Shown: positions 36,058 to 47,623, counted from the first letter of the stretch. The stretch: DNA of 64,000 nt from Epiperipatus broadwayi (GCA_028023455.1 JAQFVV010012423.1:3829753-3893752), one strand, 5' to 3'. Numbers and translations: made by a program. The notes: generated by a model not told the origin, from the sequence alone.

Positions 36058-36396
36058 TGAGCAAAATGAAAGAGGTAGTTAATTCTGACTCCTTTTGCGT
36101 TTATGTAAAAATATTTTACACTTGTTTTGGCGGTTTTGGTAAAGACGCCATCTATTGATCATATATATATAAACAATATTCATACTTTAATGGACAGGCT
36201 TCAATCCACTCCAACTCTTCAACTATCCATCCAATTGAAAATCTGATGGTGGGATGTTCAAAGGCCACCCTGATATTCTTGTCACACTCATGTTTACCTA
36301 AAATCAATATCCCCCCATGTACAGGACATAATCTGTTTAAAACATATACTAGGGATGGACAGACATCTCTACAATGTAATAACTGAAATACAGGCT

Positions 36397-36511
<115 letters not shown>

Positions 36512-36837
36512 TTGTGAGTACAGGCTTTCACATGACCCACCACTTTCCACTCAAGCTTGTATTTCAGTTATTATATAATAGATGTTTATCCATTACTTGC
36601 ATATCTATTAAATGGATTATGTCCTGTACAAGAGAGGTCAGATTGATTTTAGGTCAACATGGATGTGATGAGAATCTTGGCCTCAGGAGGGCATTTGAGC
36701 ATTCCATTGTCAGATTTTCAATTGGATGGATGGTTGAAGAGTTGGAGTATGGAGTGAATTGGAGCCTGTCTATTAAAGTATGAAGATTAGTTACCTTAAT
36801 ATATATCTAGCACTTATTGCATATATGTGTAGAGATG

Positions 36838-36896
36838 ATAATCTGTACCAACTGATGATTGCTGGTTTAGCATGAAATAGTTATATTGGTGATTAT
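36838..36896 (+). ncRNA. Hammerhead ribozyme E, plus copy at 36.8 kb
   Basis: Core CUGAUGA and GAAA are intact. Stem I has an inner helix ACCAA/UUGGU and an outer helix AUAAUC/GAUUAU separated by a UGU bulge. Stem II is UGCU/AGCA with loop GGUUU, and minimal stem III is AUAGUUAU with cleavage base A. An internal loop in stem I opposite a stem II loop is how natural hammerheads make their tertiary contact. Confidence 0.8.
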
Positions 36897-37220
36897 TTAT
36901 CCTTTTGACATATATGTGTTCAAGTGTATCAGTGAAATGAGATTGAGTGGTGGGTCGTGTGAAAGTCTGTACACATATACCCTATATATTACATATATTA
37001 ATACAGGTATATAATAAGTCTGTATTTCAGTTATCGAATGTGTCATTGTAAAATTTAATTAATTACTCCATATTTAGATTTTTGTAGTCAAAATCAAATC
37101 AAATAATTTATTACATTCTGAAATATACACATAGAGAGCGTACCAATAGCTCTAACAAGCTCGTAAATTAACAAGTGCGGTTATGAGAAATATTTAAAAT
37201 CTCTATCCAGAACACTCTTA

Positions 37221-37264
37221 TCTCCAGACCATGGTTTCGGGCTTATGGCCCACGTCAGTGGAGA
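37221..37264 (-). ncRNA. Hammerhead ribozyme C, minus copy 1
   Basis: The minus strand reads stem I UCUCCA/UGGAGA, core CUGACGU, stem II GGGC/GCCC with loop CAUAA, GAAA, stem III ACC-AU-GGU, cleavage base C (GUC). The left strand of stem I has one change here (UCUCCA keeps pairing, the outer base differs). Position 9 is U rather than the usual A, as in all C copies. Confidence 0.8.
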
Positions 37265-37638
37265 ACTAGAATATTCGGACACTAGACCTAAAATATCAAC
37301 TCAAAAAACCAGCACTTATTTCAAACGTATATTTAAGAAGAAACTCTGAATTTTTCGGACATGAAAATGTCTTTAAATCCAGCTATCTAACTTAAATAGC
37401 TATATGGGACTGAAGTATATTCAGATCTACCATATTCTAATAGGCTCAGCATAGCCAAAGCCTTAAAGGTAAAATTATAATAATTAATAAAGCAAGTCAT
37501 ATATAACATGACATTACTTTTATGAGCTTGTAATTACAAAAATGCACATAGAGAGCGTACCAATAGCTCTAACAAGCTCGTAAGAGCAACAAGTGCTGTT
37601 ATGAGAAATATTTAAAATCTCTATCCAGAACACTCTTA

Positions 37639-37682
37639 TCTCCAGACCATGGTTTCGGGCTTATGGCCCACGTCAGTGGAGA
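37639..37682 (-). ncRNA. Hammerhead ribozyme C, minus copy 2
   Basis: Same structure as copy 1, core CUGACGU and GAAA present. Confidence 0.8.
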
Positions 37683-38058
37683 GCTAGAATATTCGGACAC
37701 TAGACCTAAAATATCAACTCAAAAAACCAGCACTTATTTCAAACGTATATTTAAGAAGAAACTCTGAATTTTTCGGACGGAAGAAAATGTCTTTAAATCC
37801 AGCTATCTAACTTAAATAGCTATATGGGACTGAAGTATATTCAGATCTACCATATTCTAATAGGCTCAGCATAGCCAAAGCCTTAAAGGTAAAATTATAA
37901 TAATTAATAAAGCAAGTCATATATAACATGACATTACTTTTATGAGCTTGTAATTACAAAAATGCACATAGAGAACGTACCAATAGCTCTAACAAGCTCG
38001 TAAATTAACAAGTGCGGTTATGAGAAATATTTAAAATCTCTATCCAGAACACTCTTTA

Positions 38059-38102
38059 TCTCCAGACCATGGTTTCGGGCTTATGGCCCACGTCAGTGGA
38101 GA
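38059..38102 (-). ncRNA. Hammerhead ribozyme C, minus copy 3
   Basis: Same structure. An extra T just outside stem I gives the 420-bp spacing. Confidence 0.8.
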
Positions 38103-38474
38103 GCTAGAATATTCGGACACTAGACCTAAAATATCAACTCAAAAAACCAGCACTTATTTCAAACGTATATTTAAGAAGAAACTCTGAATTTTTCGGACAT
38201 GAAAATGTCTTTAAATCCAGCTATCTAACTTAAATAGCTATATGGGACTGAAGTATATTCAGATCTACCATATTCTAATAGGCTCAGCATAGCCAAAGCC
38301 TTAAAGGTAAAATTATAATAATTAATAAAGCAAGTCATATATAACATGACATTACTTTTATGAGCTTGTAATTACAAAAATGCACATAGAGAGCGTACCA
38401 ATAGCTCTAACAAGCTCAGAATTAACAAGTGCGGTTATGAGAAATATTTAAAATCTCTATCCAGAACACTCTTA

Positions 38475-38518
38475 TCTCCAGACCATGGTTTCGGGCTTAT
38501 GGCCCACGCCAGTGGAGA
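38475..38518 (-). ncRNA. Hammerhead ribozyme C, minus copy 4, mutated
   Basis: The core reads CUGGCGU: A6 is changed to G, so this copy is probably inactive. Confidence 0.7.
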
Positions 38519-38895
38519 GCTAGAATATTCGGACACTAGACCTAAAATATCAACTCAAAAAACCAGCACTTATTTCAAACGTATATTTAAGAAGAAACTC
38601 TGAATTTTTTCGGACATGAAAATGTCTTTAAATCCAGCTATCTAACTTAAATAGCTATATGGGACTGAAGTATATTCAGATCTACCATATTCTAATAGGC
38701 TCAGCATAGCCAAAGCCTTAAAGGTAAAATTATAATAATTAATAAAGCAAGTCATATATAACATGACATTACTTTTATGAGCTTGTAATTACAAAAATGC
38801 ACATAGAGAGGCGTACCAATAGCTCTAACAAGCTCAGTAAATTAACAAGTGCTAGTTATGAGAAATATTTAAAATCTCTATCCAGAACACTCTTA

Positions 38896-38939
38896 TCTCC
38901 AGACCATGGTTTCGGGCTTATGGCCCACGTCAGTGGAGA
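38896..38939 (-). ncRNA. Hammerhead ribozyme C, minus copy 5
   Basis: Core CUGACGU and GAAA present. The monomer around it has several single-base insertions relative to its neighbours. Confidence 0.8.
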
Positions 38940-39311
38940 GCTAGAATATTCGGACACTAGACCTAAAATATCAACTCAAAAAACAGCACTTATTTCAAAC
39001 GTATATTTAAGAAGAAACTCTGAATTTTTCGGACATGAAAATGTCTTTAAATCCAGCTATCTAACTTAAATAGCTATATGGGACTGAAGTATATTCAGAT
39101 CTACCATATTCTAATAGGCTCAGCATAGCCAAAGCCTTAAAGGTAAAATTATAATAATTAATAAAGCAAGTCATATATAACATGACATTACTTTTATGAG
39201 CTTGTAATTACAAAAATGCACATAGAGAGCGTACCAATAGCTCTAACAAGCTCGTAAATTAACAAGTGCGGTTATGAGAAATATTTAAAATCTCTATCCA
39301 GAACACTCTTA

Positions 39312-39355
39312 TCTCCAGACCATGGTTTCGGGCTTATGGCCCACGTCAGTGGAGA
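39312..39355 (-). ncRNA. Hammerhead ribozyme C, minus copy 6
   Basis: Core CUGACGU and GAAA present. Last minus copy before the inversion point. Confidence 0.8.
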
Positions 39356-39790
39356 GCTAGAATATTCGGACACTAGACCTAAAATATCAACTCAAAAAAC
39401 AGCACTTATTTCAAACGTATATTTAAGAAGAAACTCTGAATTTTTCGGACATGAAAATGTCTTTAAATCCAGCTATCTAACTTAAATAGCTATATGGGAC
39501 TGAAGTATATTCAGATCTACCATATTCTAATAGGCTCAGCATAGCCAAAGCCTTAAAGGTAAAATTATAATAATTAATAAAGCAAGTCATATATAACATT
39601 TAGAATATGGTAGATCTGAATATGGTAGATCTGAATATACTTCAGTCCCATATAGCTATTTAAGTTAGATAGCTGGATTTAAAGACATTTTCATGTCCGA
39701 AAAATTCAGAGTTTCTTCTTAAATATACGTTTGAAATAAGTGCTGGTTTTTTGAGTTGATATTTTAGGTCTAGTGTCCGAATATTCTAGC

Positions 39791-39834
39791 TCTCCACTGA
39801 CGTGGGCCATAAGCCCGAAACCATGGTCTGGAGA
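39791..39834 (+). ncRNA. Hammerhead ribozyme C, plus copy 1
   Basis: Core CUGACGU, GGGC/GCCC stem II, GAAA, ACC-AU-GGU and cleavage base C at 39828, with stem I 3' strand UGGAGA. Confidence 0.82.
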
Positions 39835-40046
39835 TAAGAGTGTTCTGGATAGAGATTTTAAATATTTCTCATAACCGCACTTGTTAATTTACGAGCTTGT
39901 TAGAGCTATTGGTACGCTCTCTATGTGCATTTTTGTAATTACAAGCTCATAAAAGTAATGTCATGTTATATATGACTTGCTTTATTAATTATTATAATTT
40001 TACCTTTAAGGCTTTGGCTATGCTGAGCCTATTAGAATATGGTAGA

Positions 40047-40081
40047 TCTGAATATACTTCAGTCCCATATAGCTATTTAAG
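40047..40081 (+). other. Shared hairpin motif, family C copy
   Basis: CTGAA-TATAC-TTCAG followed by TCCCATATAG. The stem matches families A and D while the loop differs completely, so the pairing rather than the loop sequence is kept. Confidence 0.5.
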
Positions 40082-40207
40082 TTAGATAGCTGGATTTAAA
40101 GACATTTTCATGTCCGAAAAATTCAGAGTTTCTTCTTAAATATACGTTTGAAATAAGTGCTGGTTTTTTGAGTTGATATTTTAGGTCTAGTGTCCGAATA
40201 TTCTAGC

Positions 40208-40251
40208 TCTCCACTGACGTGGGCCATAAGCCTGAAACCATGGTCTGGAGA
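40208..40251 (+). ncRNA. Hammerhead ribozyme C, plus copy 2
   Basis: As plus copy 1, with GCCC changed to GCCU in stem II (a tolerated G-U pair). Confidence 0.8.
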
Positions 40252-40419
40252 TAAGAGTGTTCTGGATAGAGATTTTAAATATTTCTCATAACCGCACTTG
40301 TTAATTTACGAGCTTGTTAGAGCTATTGGTACGCTCTCTATGTGCATTTTTGTAATTACAAGCTCATAAAAGTAATGTCATGTTATATATGACTTGCTTT
40401 ATTAATTATTCTGAAATAT

Positions 40420-40940
40420 TTATTTTGTAGAACCCCATTCTCATACTATTATGTTTTTGTAAATAAATAAAATGCTTTTGAAAGTTTGTAGGAGTACATT
40501 ATTAATACAATATGCATATGACATTTTTAACATGTCAGAAAAATATATTGCATACAAAATGTGTAGCCATATGCAAAATCTATAAAGTTATATAAAGCTT
40601 TCAAGTACCTAATTATTGCTCTCCCTAATATAGAATAAGAATTATTTAATATTAACTATTTCAATTATGCTAGAAGTCTATTTTTGGATTAATTATTTCT
40701 TAATAAGTCAGTTATATGATTGCTTTTTTTTTCCAATTGCTTCCATTGGATAAGTTACTTTATAAAAAATTGCACAGAAGAAATAATTTTTATTTAACAC
40801 TTTATAAAACTACATTGGGATGACATTTCATAGTACTTAATTAAGAAAAATTTTTCAGCAACTTTAATATTTAAATACAGATCTACTTTATATCCCTGGA
40901 GTTATCAGATGTAATTATAGTGGATTTGAAATCAGACTTT
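40420..40940. other. AT-rich stretch
   Basis: No feature recognised. Confidence 0.55.
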
Positions 40941-41240
40941 CAAGCTTTTTTCAGCCATCTAATCTATTCCATATAACTGATACACATGACCACACACATG
41001 TAAAAAACATAAATGATCTCCAACATATGTATTTCATAATCTTGACCAATTGATAAGTGCTGGTTCAGCATAAAATATGTATATTGGAGATCATTTATTG
41101 TTTTCATATGTGTGTGATCATGTGTATTGGTTATAAGAGATAAATTTGATCACTGAAGAAAACTTGATAGTCTAGGTTCAAATACCCTATAGTTCCAGGA
41201 ACTTTGTATATCTTGGAAGTATTTCTTATATTGATTTTAT
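40941..41240. mobile_element. Family E relic, inverted pair
   Basis: A minus arm (about 40941-41040) and plus arm (about 41041-41240) mirror each other: 'acacatgaccacacacatg' versus 'catatgtgtgtgatcatgtgt'. The plus arm still shows the family E hammerhead outline. The sequence is much more decayed than the copies at 36.8 and 45.9 kb. Confidence 0.6.
41045..41087 (+). ncRNA. Hammerhead ribozyme E, dead relic
   Basis: ACCAA/UUGG of stem I and UGCU..AGCA of stem II remain, but the core is UUGAUAA and GAAA is UAAAA-like. Not expected to cleave. Confidence 0.5.
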
Positions 41241-42254
41241 CCTTTTTAATAAATATCAATCATTATTTCACAATACTAAAAAAATATTCCATTCTATAAT
41301 AGTCAGACAGTTTTATATCAAAGAATTATATGATTCTTTTGGTCTGTAATTATTATTTGTATTAATAGTAGGAGTTCAAATTTTTATTTAATATAGACAT
41401 ATATATGTAAAATTTAATAATTCAAGAACACTACTTTATCATGATAATCAAATTTCTAGATTTATTTCTATCTATTAAGCACTAGTAAAGATTATATTGC
41501 TTATTTTTATGCAATAACTAACATTTATTTTTTTATATGATTCAAGCAACCTTGAAATAAATATATTAATTTTATTATATATCATGGCTAAAGTTTCTGG
41601 TGCTTTTCCCAAAAATGTTTTATAACAAAGGAACACCAAATTATGTTTGTAGCTTTCACTTAGCATCTGCAATAACAGTAGTAAAATGTTGGTGATCATT
41701 TTTAAAAATATCAGTGTTTAGTTAGATATTTATGTAAAATATGGATAGAGGGAAAAATGAGATTTATTTTTGATTTGGATTACTTTGATATTAAGAAATA
41801 TTGCAACAACATACAAAACAATTTGAATTTTTTTTTTTTCATATTATATACATTTTTTTTTTTTCATATTATATACATATACATGGCTAGAATGGATGGA
41901 ACAAGTAAAATTAAAGCCTTTATTTTTAGAACACAGTTTATTTAATTATGTAATTCTCATATTAATATAAAATAAACCATGTTTTGCAGAAAATTAAAAT
42001 GTATGGATTATAAAAAATAAAAAAAAATATTCTAAGAGTTAAAAAAAACTATTAAAGATATAAAACTTCTATTTATTTATTTTTTTTAATTAAAAAAAAG
42101 CCTTCTAGTTATATTGCAATTTCTGTGACAATATTTATATAGGATACTAGATGAAAAAATGATAAAAACACAATGGGAGTTATATAAATATGTAGCTGAA
42201 AAGTAATATTAATAAATAACTATACCATTGCAAAAACTATCTTCATTAATTTAT
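41241..42254. other. AT-rich stretch
   Basis: No gene is seen. A 24-bp T-rich word with CATATTATATACA is directly duplicated at about 41830-41880. Confidence 0.55.
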
Positions 42255-42891
42255 ATAATTTAATTAAATAAGCATTTATTTTTATAGCGTCTGTATACAA
42301 TTTGTAATTACATTCATATCGGCCATTCAAGCCAATTGTACAAATGCTTTGCGAGTATTAAATAGTAAATGAATACCCTCTGACCAATACAAGATATAGA
42401 ATTTATGCAGGAATAAAAAGAATCCCTCTTATTCCTACGACTCAAATATTTATATATGAGCAAATCTGAAGTACTGGCACAGAAGGTGTGACAATATAAC
42501 GGTCACTTTAAATTACTATATACAATGTCTGAATGAATGACGCCAATGAAATTTTTTAGAATTTACTAAGCGTCATTCCAACTGAAACTTACTCATATAT
42601 CTAAATAAGACGCTTAGTAAATTCTAGAAAATTTCATCGGCGTCATTCATTCAGACATTGTATATAGTAATTTAAAATGACTGTTATATTGTCACACCTT
42701 CTGTGCCAGTACTTCATATTTGCTCATATATAAATATTTGAGTCATAGGAATAAGAGGGATTCTTTTTATTCCTGCATAAATTCTATATCTTGTATTGGT
42801 CAGAGGGTATTCATTTATTATTTAACACTCGCAAAGCGTTTGCACAATTGGCTTGAATGGCCAATATAAATGTAATTATAATTTAATTAAA
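42255..42891. mobile_element. Foldback element with 14-bp flanking repeat
   Basis: The left arm (about 42304-42570) and right arm (about 42605-42880) are complementary over roughly 270 bp with few differences, around an asymmetric loop of about 35 nt. The direct repeats ATAATTTAATTAAA at 42255-42268 and 42878-42891 look like a TSD. No ORF and no hammerhead core is found. The 14-bp TSD is longer than most DNA transposons make and resembles the ribozyme arrays. Confidence 0.65.
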
Positions 42892-45297
42892 CAAAATCTA
42901 ATCTAAATTAAATATTGCTATTTAAATTCTTGTATTTCTCTAGTAGTAATAATTCTCAACTACTTTTGTGAATTGACTATTAAAATAATGCCTAACACAA
43001 CTCAGTTTTATTTATATTGGAAATAAAAATGCTCCACCAGATGAAAAATTGTTTTGCTTATGATTTGCTATTTCTAAAATACATGTTTTTTTCTATAAGT
43101 TACCAATAACCTAGGAAAATTTAAAGCACTTTGAAATACGGTTTTGTGCAACAACATATATAAATATAATGTATATTATTGAATAAAATTTTAAAAAAAG
43201 GAATAAACGAATTATAACTATTACTATTAAATTTTAAAATAATGTTTTATAGAATAATTAAAAAAGGGTAAAAAATTTTAATATCACACAATTCTATGTA
43301 TATCTCAGAAATAAATTTACTATCTTACTCAACTAACCTTAATTTTATATGAAAAAAAAGCACATCAAAAAAAAACTTTTTAATAATAAATTAATAAAAT
43401 GTATTCTGAATATCAAAGTTTACATTGTCAAACATTTTTCATTAATATATATATAAAGAGAGAGAAAAAGAACATCTTAAAAAAAAGGTAAAAAGTAAAT
43501 GATGAGCTTGAAAATTATCTCTTCTATTATTGATTAATTCTAACGTTTTTTAAATAATTTAATTAATTATAAATATTGAAAGTTATATAAAGTTTAATTT
43601 AAATCAATCTCATAGCATTATTTTATTGTTTAACATTACATACTATCGTATTATCTTTAATATCACGTTTTATTTCCATCGTTTACTTTCTCCATTATTT
43701 GTCACATGGCATTACACAACATTGAGAAAATATCCTTTTGGCAGTTTTCAAAGCAATGGCTTTTTTTGCAAGGTAATTCTTTCAAAATGGATTGTTCTTT
43801 TTAGAAGTATTGATTTGTCTTACATTGCTAATTTTTGTCAATAGTTTTTGCTGAATCTTATTTTTTATAAAGGTAATATCTCTTGTGGCAACTATGCTGT
43901 GCCAATTCATTTTGATTAATTACAATTTCTCATTTTCTAAAGGTAAATAAGTTATCAATTAAAATAAAATCATCAAAACAAGACTTATAGTAAAGAGATT
44001 ATATAATATTTTTGATATGCAACACTCAATTATGGATTACTATTCCAGATGGTGACTCAACTAAAGTTTGCATTTAGTATATAACTTTATATTATATACC
44101 TAGGTGGACAATATCATAATGAAATGAAAATGATAACAATAACATACAGTTTTGATTTAGTCTTAGCTTTCTTTCACTGGTAAATTTAATATAAATTATC
44201 CTTTTTGCAGTAACTTCAATGTCTTTATAAAATTACACATTAACACTTTAAAATATACCATTCCCTCAACTAATAACTAATAGCTTTCTTTAATTCACCT
44301 GAGTAATAACTAGCTTCAACTGACTAAGGAATCTTTGAGCTCTTTATATAGCCACAAATTTTCTGTGCAATAAACTGTTTTGGTTTGAAATAGAAAAGAA
44401 TGATATATAATATTTCAAAAACATATATTGATTTGGTTATTAATGTTTTATTTTGTTTGTTAGTCAGTATTCTTCTCATTTAATTCATTCTTAATAATTA
44501 AGTTAATTAAAATATTTATAAAAAAAGAATTTTTTTTTATTCAAATTACATAAGTTACTGGTTTTACATAACATTATTGTTAACAGTAAGCAAAGATATT
44601 TTTTTTTCCAAAAGTATTTTTCAATATCCAATTTTTAAATATACATTATTTTTAGTAATATTTGTCTACTAATAGTTGGTATTTAAATTATTTATCAGAA
44701 ATAAACAATACTAAAGTTATTTATTCAATTCCTGAATTAAAATAATTTCACATTTTAAATCTATTTTCAGTTTCTTTACTCCACAATAAATTCTGACCTC
44801 TACTATTATTATCCTATTATATTTTGACATGTTTTTTACAAGATTTTTTTAACAAAAAAATATGATCTAGAACTTCAATTCTATCCATTATCCACAGACT
44901 TATGAATTAGCTGCTTTGGTAATCTTGAAAATCGTTTATAATTTGCATATATGAATAATTTCTTATAAATTCACACACATTTAAATATCATATACATACA
45001 AATATTAAAGTTTTCATCTTACAATACCACATTTCATAAAGGCTGGATTACTATTCAAAGGTAGCAATAACAATTTCAGAGCCAGCCACCCACTCCCATC
45101 TGTCTTTATTTAATTACTACATTGATTATCTTTTAAATAGTTTTATATTAATGAATTATATGATTTTAAGATGCATTTACATTACTTTAGCAGGCCATCT
45201 ATAACTTAATTGTGTTTATGAAGACAATATTTTACTATATTTCATTTTTTATCTCATAATTTGATTTTTCCAGTGACTAAAACACTTTTTCAATTGG

Positions 45298-45298
<1 letters not shown>
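42892..45298. other. AT-rich non-coding stretch
   Basis: No gene or structured repeat is recognised. The 72-codon frame at 43626 shows no family motif. Confidence 0.55.

Positions 45299-45381
<83 letters not shown>
45299..45381. repeat. (TA)41 microsatellite
   Basis: Left boundary of the 45.4-kb family E pair. Confidence 0.95.
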
Positions 45382-45384
<3 letters not shown>

Positions 45385-45485
45385 TAGAGGATTTGAACTC
45401 AGATTTTCAAGCATCCTTCAACTATCCACACTATCTCATACAACTGATACACATGACCACACACATGTAGAAAAGATTAATAATA

Positions 45486-45529
45486 ACCAATATATGTATT
45501 TCAAGCTAGACCAGCACTCATCAGTTGGT
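45486..45529 (-). ncRNA. Hammerhead ribozyme E, minus copy at 45.5 kb
   Basis: CUGAUGA and GAAA intact, stem I ACCAA/UUGGU, stem II GUGCU/AGCUU with one mismatch, stem III AUACAUAU, cleavage base A. Confidence 0.75.
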
Positions 45530-45852
45530 CCAGATCATCATCTCTCACACGTAATTATAATCAATGCTAGTTTATCTTAAGATAGCAAGTCTTCATATTT
45601 TAATGGACAGGCTTCAATCCACTGCAACTCCAACTTTTCAGCCATCCATATCATTGAAACTCTGATGATGAAAAGTCAAATCCCATGCTGATGCCAATAT
45701 TATTGACATGCCCATGTTGATCTGAAGTCACTCTGACCCCTCATGTTTAGGACAGCATCCATTAAATACATATAAGAGGGATGGTATAAGTATGAAGATT
45801 TGCTATCTTAATATAAACTGAGCATTGATTATATATATATGTGTGAGAGGTG

Positions 45853-45911
45853 ATAGTCTGGACCAACTGATGAGTGCTGGTTTAGCATGAAATATGTATA
45901 TTGGTGATTAT
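45853..45911 (+). ncRNA. Hammerhead ribozyme E, plus copy at 45.9 kb
   Basis: The best family E copy. Stem I ACCAA/UUGGU plus outer AUAGUC/GAUUAU around a UGG bulge, core CUGAUGA (45867-45873), stem II GUGCU/AGCAU with loop GGUUU, GAAA (45889-45892), stem III AUA-UG-UAU, cleavage expected after A45900. Confidence 0.85.
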
Positions 45912-46048
45912 TAATCTTTTCTACATGTGTGTGGTCATGTGTAGCAGTTGTATGGGATAGTGGGAATAGTTGAAGGATGCTTGAAAATCTGAGTTCAAAT
46001 CCTCTATACTTACAATTAAGCTCCCAGTTTAGTGAAGTGCCTGGTTTT

Positions 46049-46051
<3 letters not shown>

Positions 46052-46127
<76 letters not shown>
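46052..46127. repeat. (TA)27(TG)10 microsatellite
   Basis: Right boundary of the family E pair and outer left neighbour of the long inverted duplication. Confidence 0.95.
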
Positions 46128-46629
46128 CATCAAGGTGCAATCTTTATTATCTATATAAATACATAGGACCATAATTAAAGTTGGAATTCCACTTTCATTG
46201 TTAAAAAGAGATTGCCTAAAAATAGTTTGAGATTGGTGATTATTATTGATATTGAGATTGTCTAATGCAGGTAGCTGCTCAATATTATTTCTCAGTAAAA
46301 AATTATAAAAGTTTTAAAACTATTTAAAGTTTTAAAAGGTAAAAATAATATTTAAAAGCTGTTTAAGGATATAAAATATATTATATTAATCGTTAACATC
46401 ATGGAATCAGTGTAAAACAGTTTTTTTTATTGTCACCTAATCGCAGTCCTGATTGTCCACTTATAACTAAAATGATATCTAAAAAAAGGCTAAATGATAA
46501 ACTAAAGTTATTATTAGTAAACAGAGCAAAACTCTCCATACAGTATTGCCACCTGTGCTAAACAGAGTAATCAATGGATGCCAGAAGGCTTGTGCTTAAA
46601 ATCCCTATCCAATGCCTACTCATCCAATA

Positions 46630-46670
46630 TCTCCAGACTAGTTTTGGCTTGTGGCCTTCCTCAGTGAGGA
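46630..46670 (-). ncRNA. Hammerhead ribozyme D, minus copy 1, mutated
   Basis: Core CUGAGGA is present but GAAA has lost its G (one-base deletion, AAAAC), and stem I has a mismatch. Probably inactive. Confidence 0.65.
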
Positions 46671-47084
46671 GCTTTGGATCTTAGAGCACTGCATCTAGAT
46701 CTTAGGATCTAATGCAACCCTCTAGCAACCACCTTTTATCTCTACTTAACTACAAAACTATGAAAATGAAATTGAAAACCCAAAAAATATTTTCAATCTA
46801 AGCTCAATAGCTTATATAGTCATATGGGCCTGAACTCAGTTCAACACCCATACATTTTGGTGTCTTTGGCTCTTTTACAACCATAGGCACCACTATTCTA
46901 TTAGGCAGGATTGGTGTTAAGCCATTAAGCATCACATGATCACAATTCCTATACTAGCACAATAATTGTTGATAAACAGAGCAAAACTCTCCATACAGTA
47001 TTGCCACCTGTGCTAAACAGAGAAATCAATGGATGCCAGAAGTCTTGTGCATAAAATATCTATCCAATGCCTACTCATCCAATA

Positions 47085-47126
47085 TCCCCAGACTAGTTTC
47101 TGGCTTGTGGCCTTCCTCAGTGAGGA
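47085..47126 (-). ncRNA. Hammerhead ribozyme D, minus copy 2
   Basis: Stem I UCCUCA/UGGGGA (one G-U), core CUGAGGA, stem II GGC/GCC with loop CACAA and an A-A pair position at its base, GAAA, stem III ACUAGU, cleavage base C. Core intact. Confidence 0.75.
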
Positions 47127-47449
47127 GCTTTGGATCTGAGAGCACTGCATCTAGATCTTAGGATCTTATGCAACCCTCTAGCAACCACCTTTTTATCTCT
47201 ACTTAACTACAAAACTATGAGAATGAAATTGAAAACACAAAAAATATTTTCAATCTAATCTCAATTGATTACTCTGTTTAGCACAGGTGGCAATACTGTA
47301 TGGAGAGTTTTGCTCTGTTTATCAACAATTAATGTGCTAGTATAGGAAATGTGATCATGTGATGCTTAATGGTTTAACACCAATCCTGCCTAATAGGATA
47401 GTGGTGGCTATGGTTGTAAAAGAGCCAAAGACACCAAAATGTATAGGTG

Positions 47450-47485
47450 CTGAACTGAGTTCAGACCCATATGACTATATAAGCT
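47450..47485 (+). other. Shared hairpin motif, family D copy
   Basis: CTGAA-CTGAG-TTCAG (5-bp stem, 5-nt loop) followed by ACCCATATGAC. Same place in the monomer, upstream of the ribozyme, as in families A-C. Confidence 0.5.
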
Positions 47486-47623
47486 ATTGAGCTTAGATTG
47501 AAAATATTTTTTGTGTTTTCAATTTCATTCTCATAGTTTTGTAGTTAAGTAGAGATAAAAGGTGGTTGCTAGAGGGTTGCATTAGATCCTAAGATCTAGA
47601 TGCAGTGCTCTCAGATCCAAAGC

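Larger units (their letters stand above)
33933..36162. mobile_element. Hammerhead repeat family B, inverted tandem array
   Basis: About 1.7 minus-strand monomers (33933 to about 34637) meet about 3.6 plus-strand monomers (about 34638-36162). Successive cores on the plus strand start at 34760, 35179, 35598 and 36017, and on the minus strand cores are 419 bp apart, so the monomer is exactly 419 bp. Monomers differ at few positions. Both outer ends join TA sequence through TCATA/TGA microhomology. There is no ORF. Each monomer has one hammerhead and the shared hairpin motif. This is the hallmark of an animal retrozyme: RNA cut at each ribozyme into unit lengths that can circularise (established for the class, inferred here). 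Confidence 0.85.
37115..40419. mobile_element. Hammerhead repeat family C, inverted tandem array with 12-bp TSD
   Basis: About six minus-strand monomers (37127 to about 39599) meet about two plus-strand monomers (about 39600-40407). Core spacing is 418, 420, 416, 421, 416 and 417 bp. The array is flanked by direct repeats ATTCTGAAATAT (37115-37126 and 40408-40419). The junction near 39600 has a short duplication of GGTAGATCTGAATAT. Each monomer carries one hammerhead and the hairpin/CCCATATAG block. Frames such as 38797-39069 run through the repeat and are not genes. Confidence 0.85.
45382..46051. mobile_element. Hammerhead repeat family E, inverted pair between TA tracts
   Basis: A minus arm (45382 to about 45780) and plus arm (about 45781-46051) mirror each other ('gattttcaagcatccttcaac' against 'ttgaaggatgcttgaaaatc'). 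TA tracts lie on both sides. Each arm has one hammerhead with an intact core. The interior ('ttaatggacaggcttcaatcc') matches the 36-kb copy, so both belong to one family. Confidence 0.75.

Noticed and set aside
38797-39069. A 90-codon frame within family C
   Set aside because: The other monomers carry indels and stops in this frame, so it is not a conserved product of the repeat.
37127-40407. CRISPR-like or satellite interpretation of the tandem arrays
   Set aside because: The repeat unit is 416-421 bp with no short spacer, both orientations occur, and each unit has a hammerhead. This is an animal genome.
41045-41087. An active hammerhead at 41 kb
   Set aside because: Both core boxes are mutated, so I list it only as a relic.
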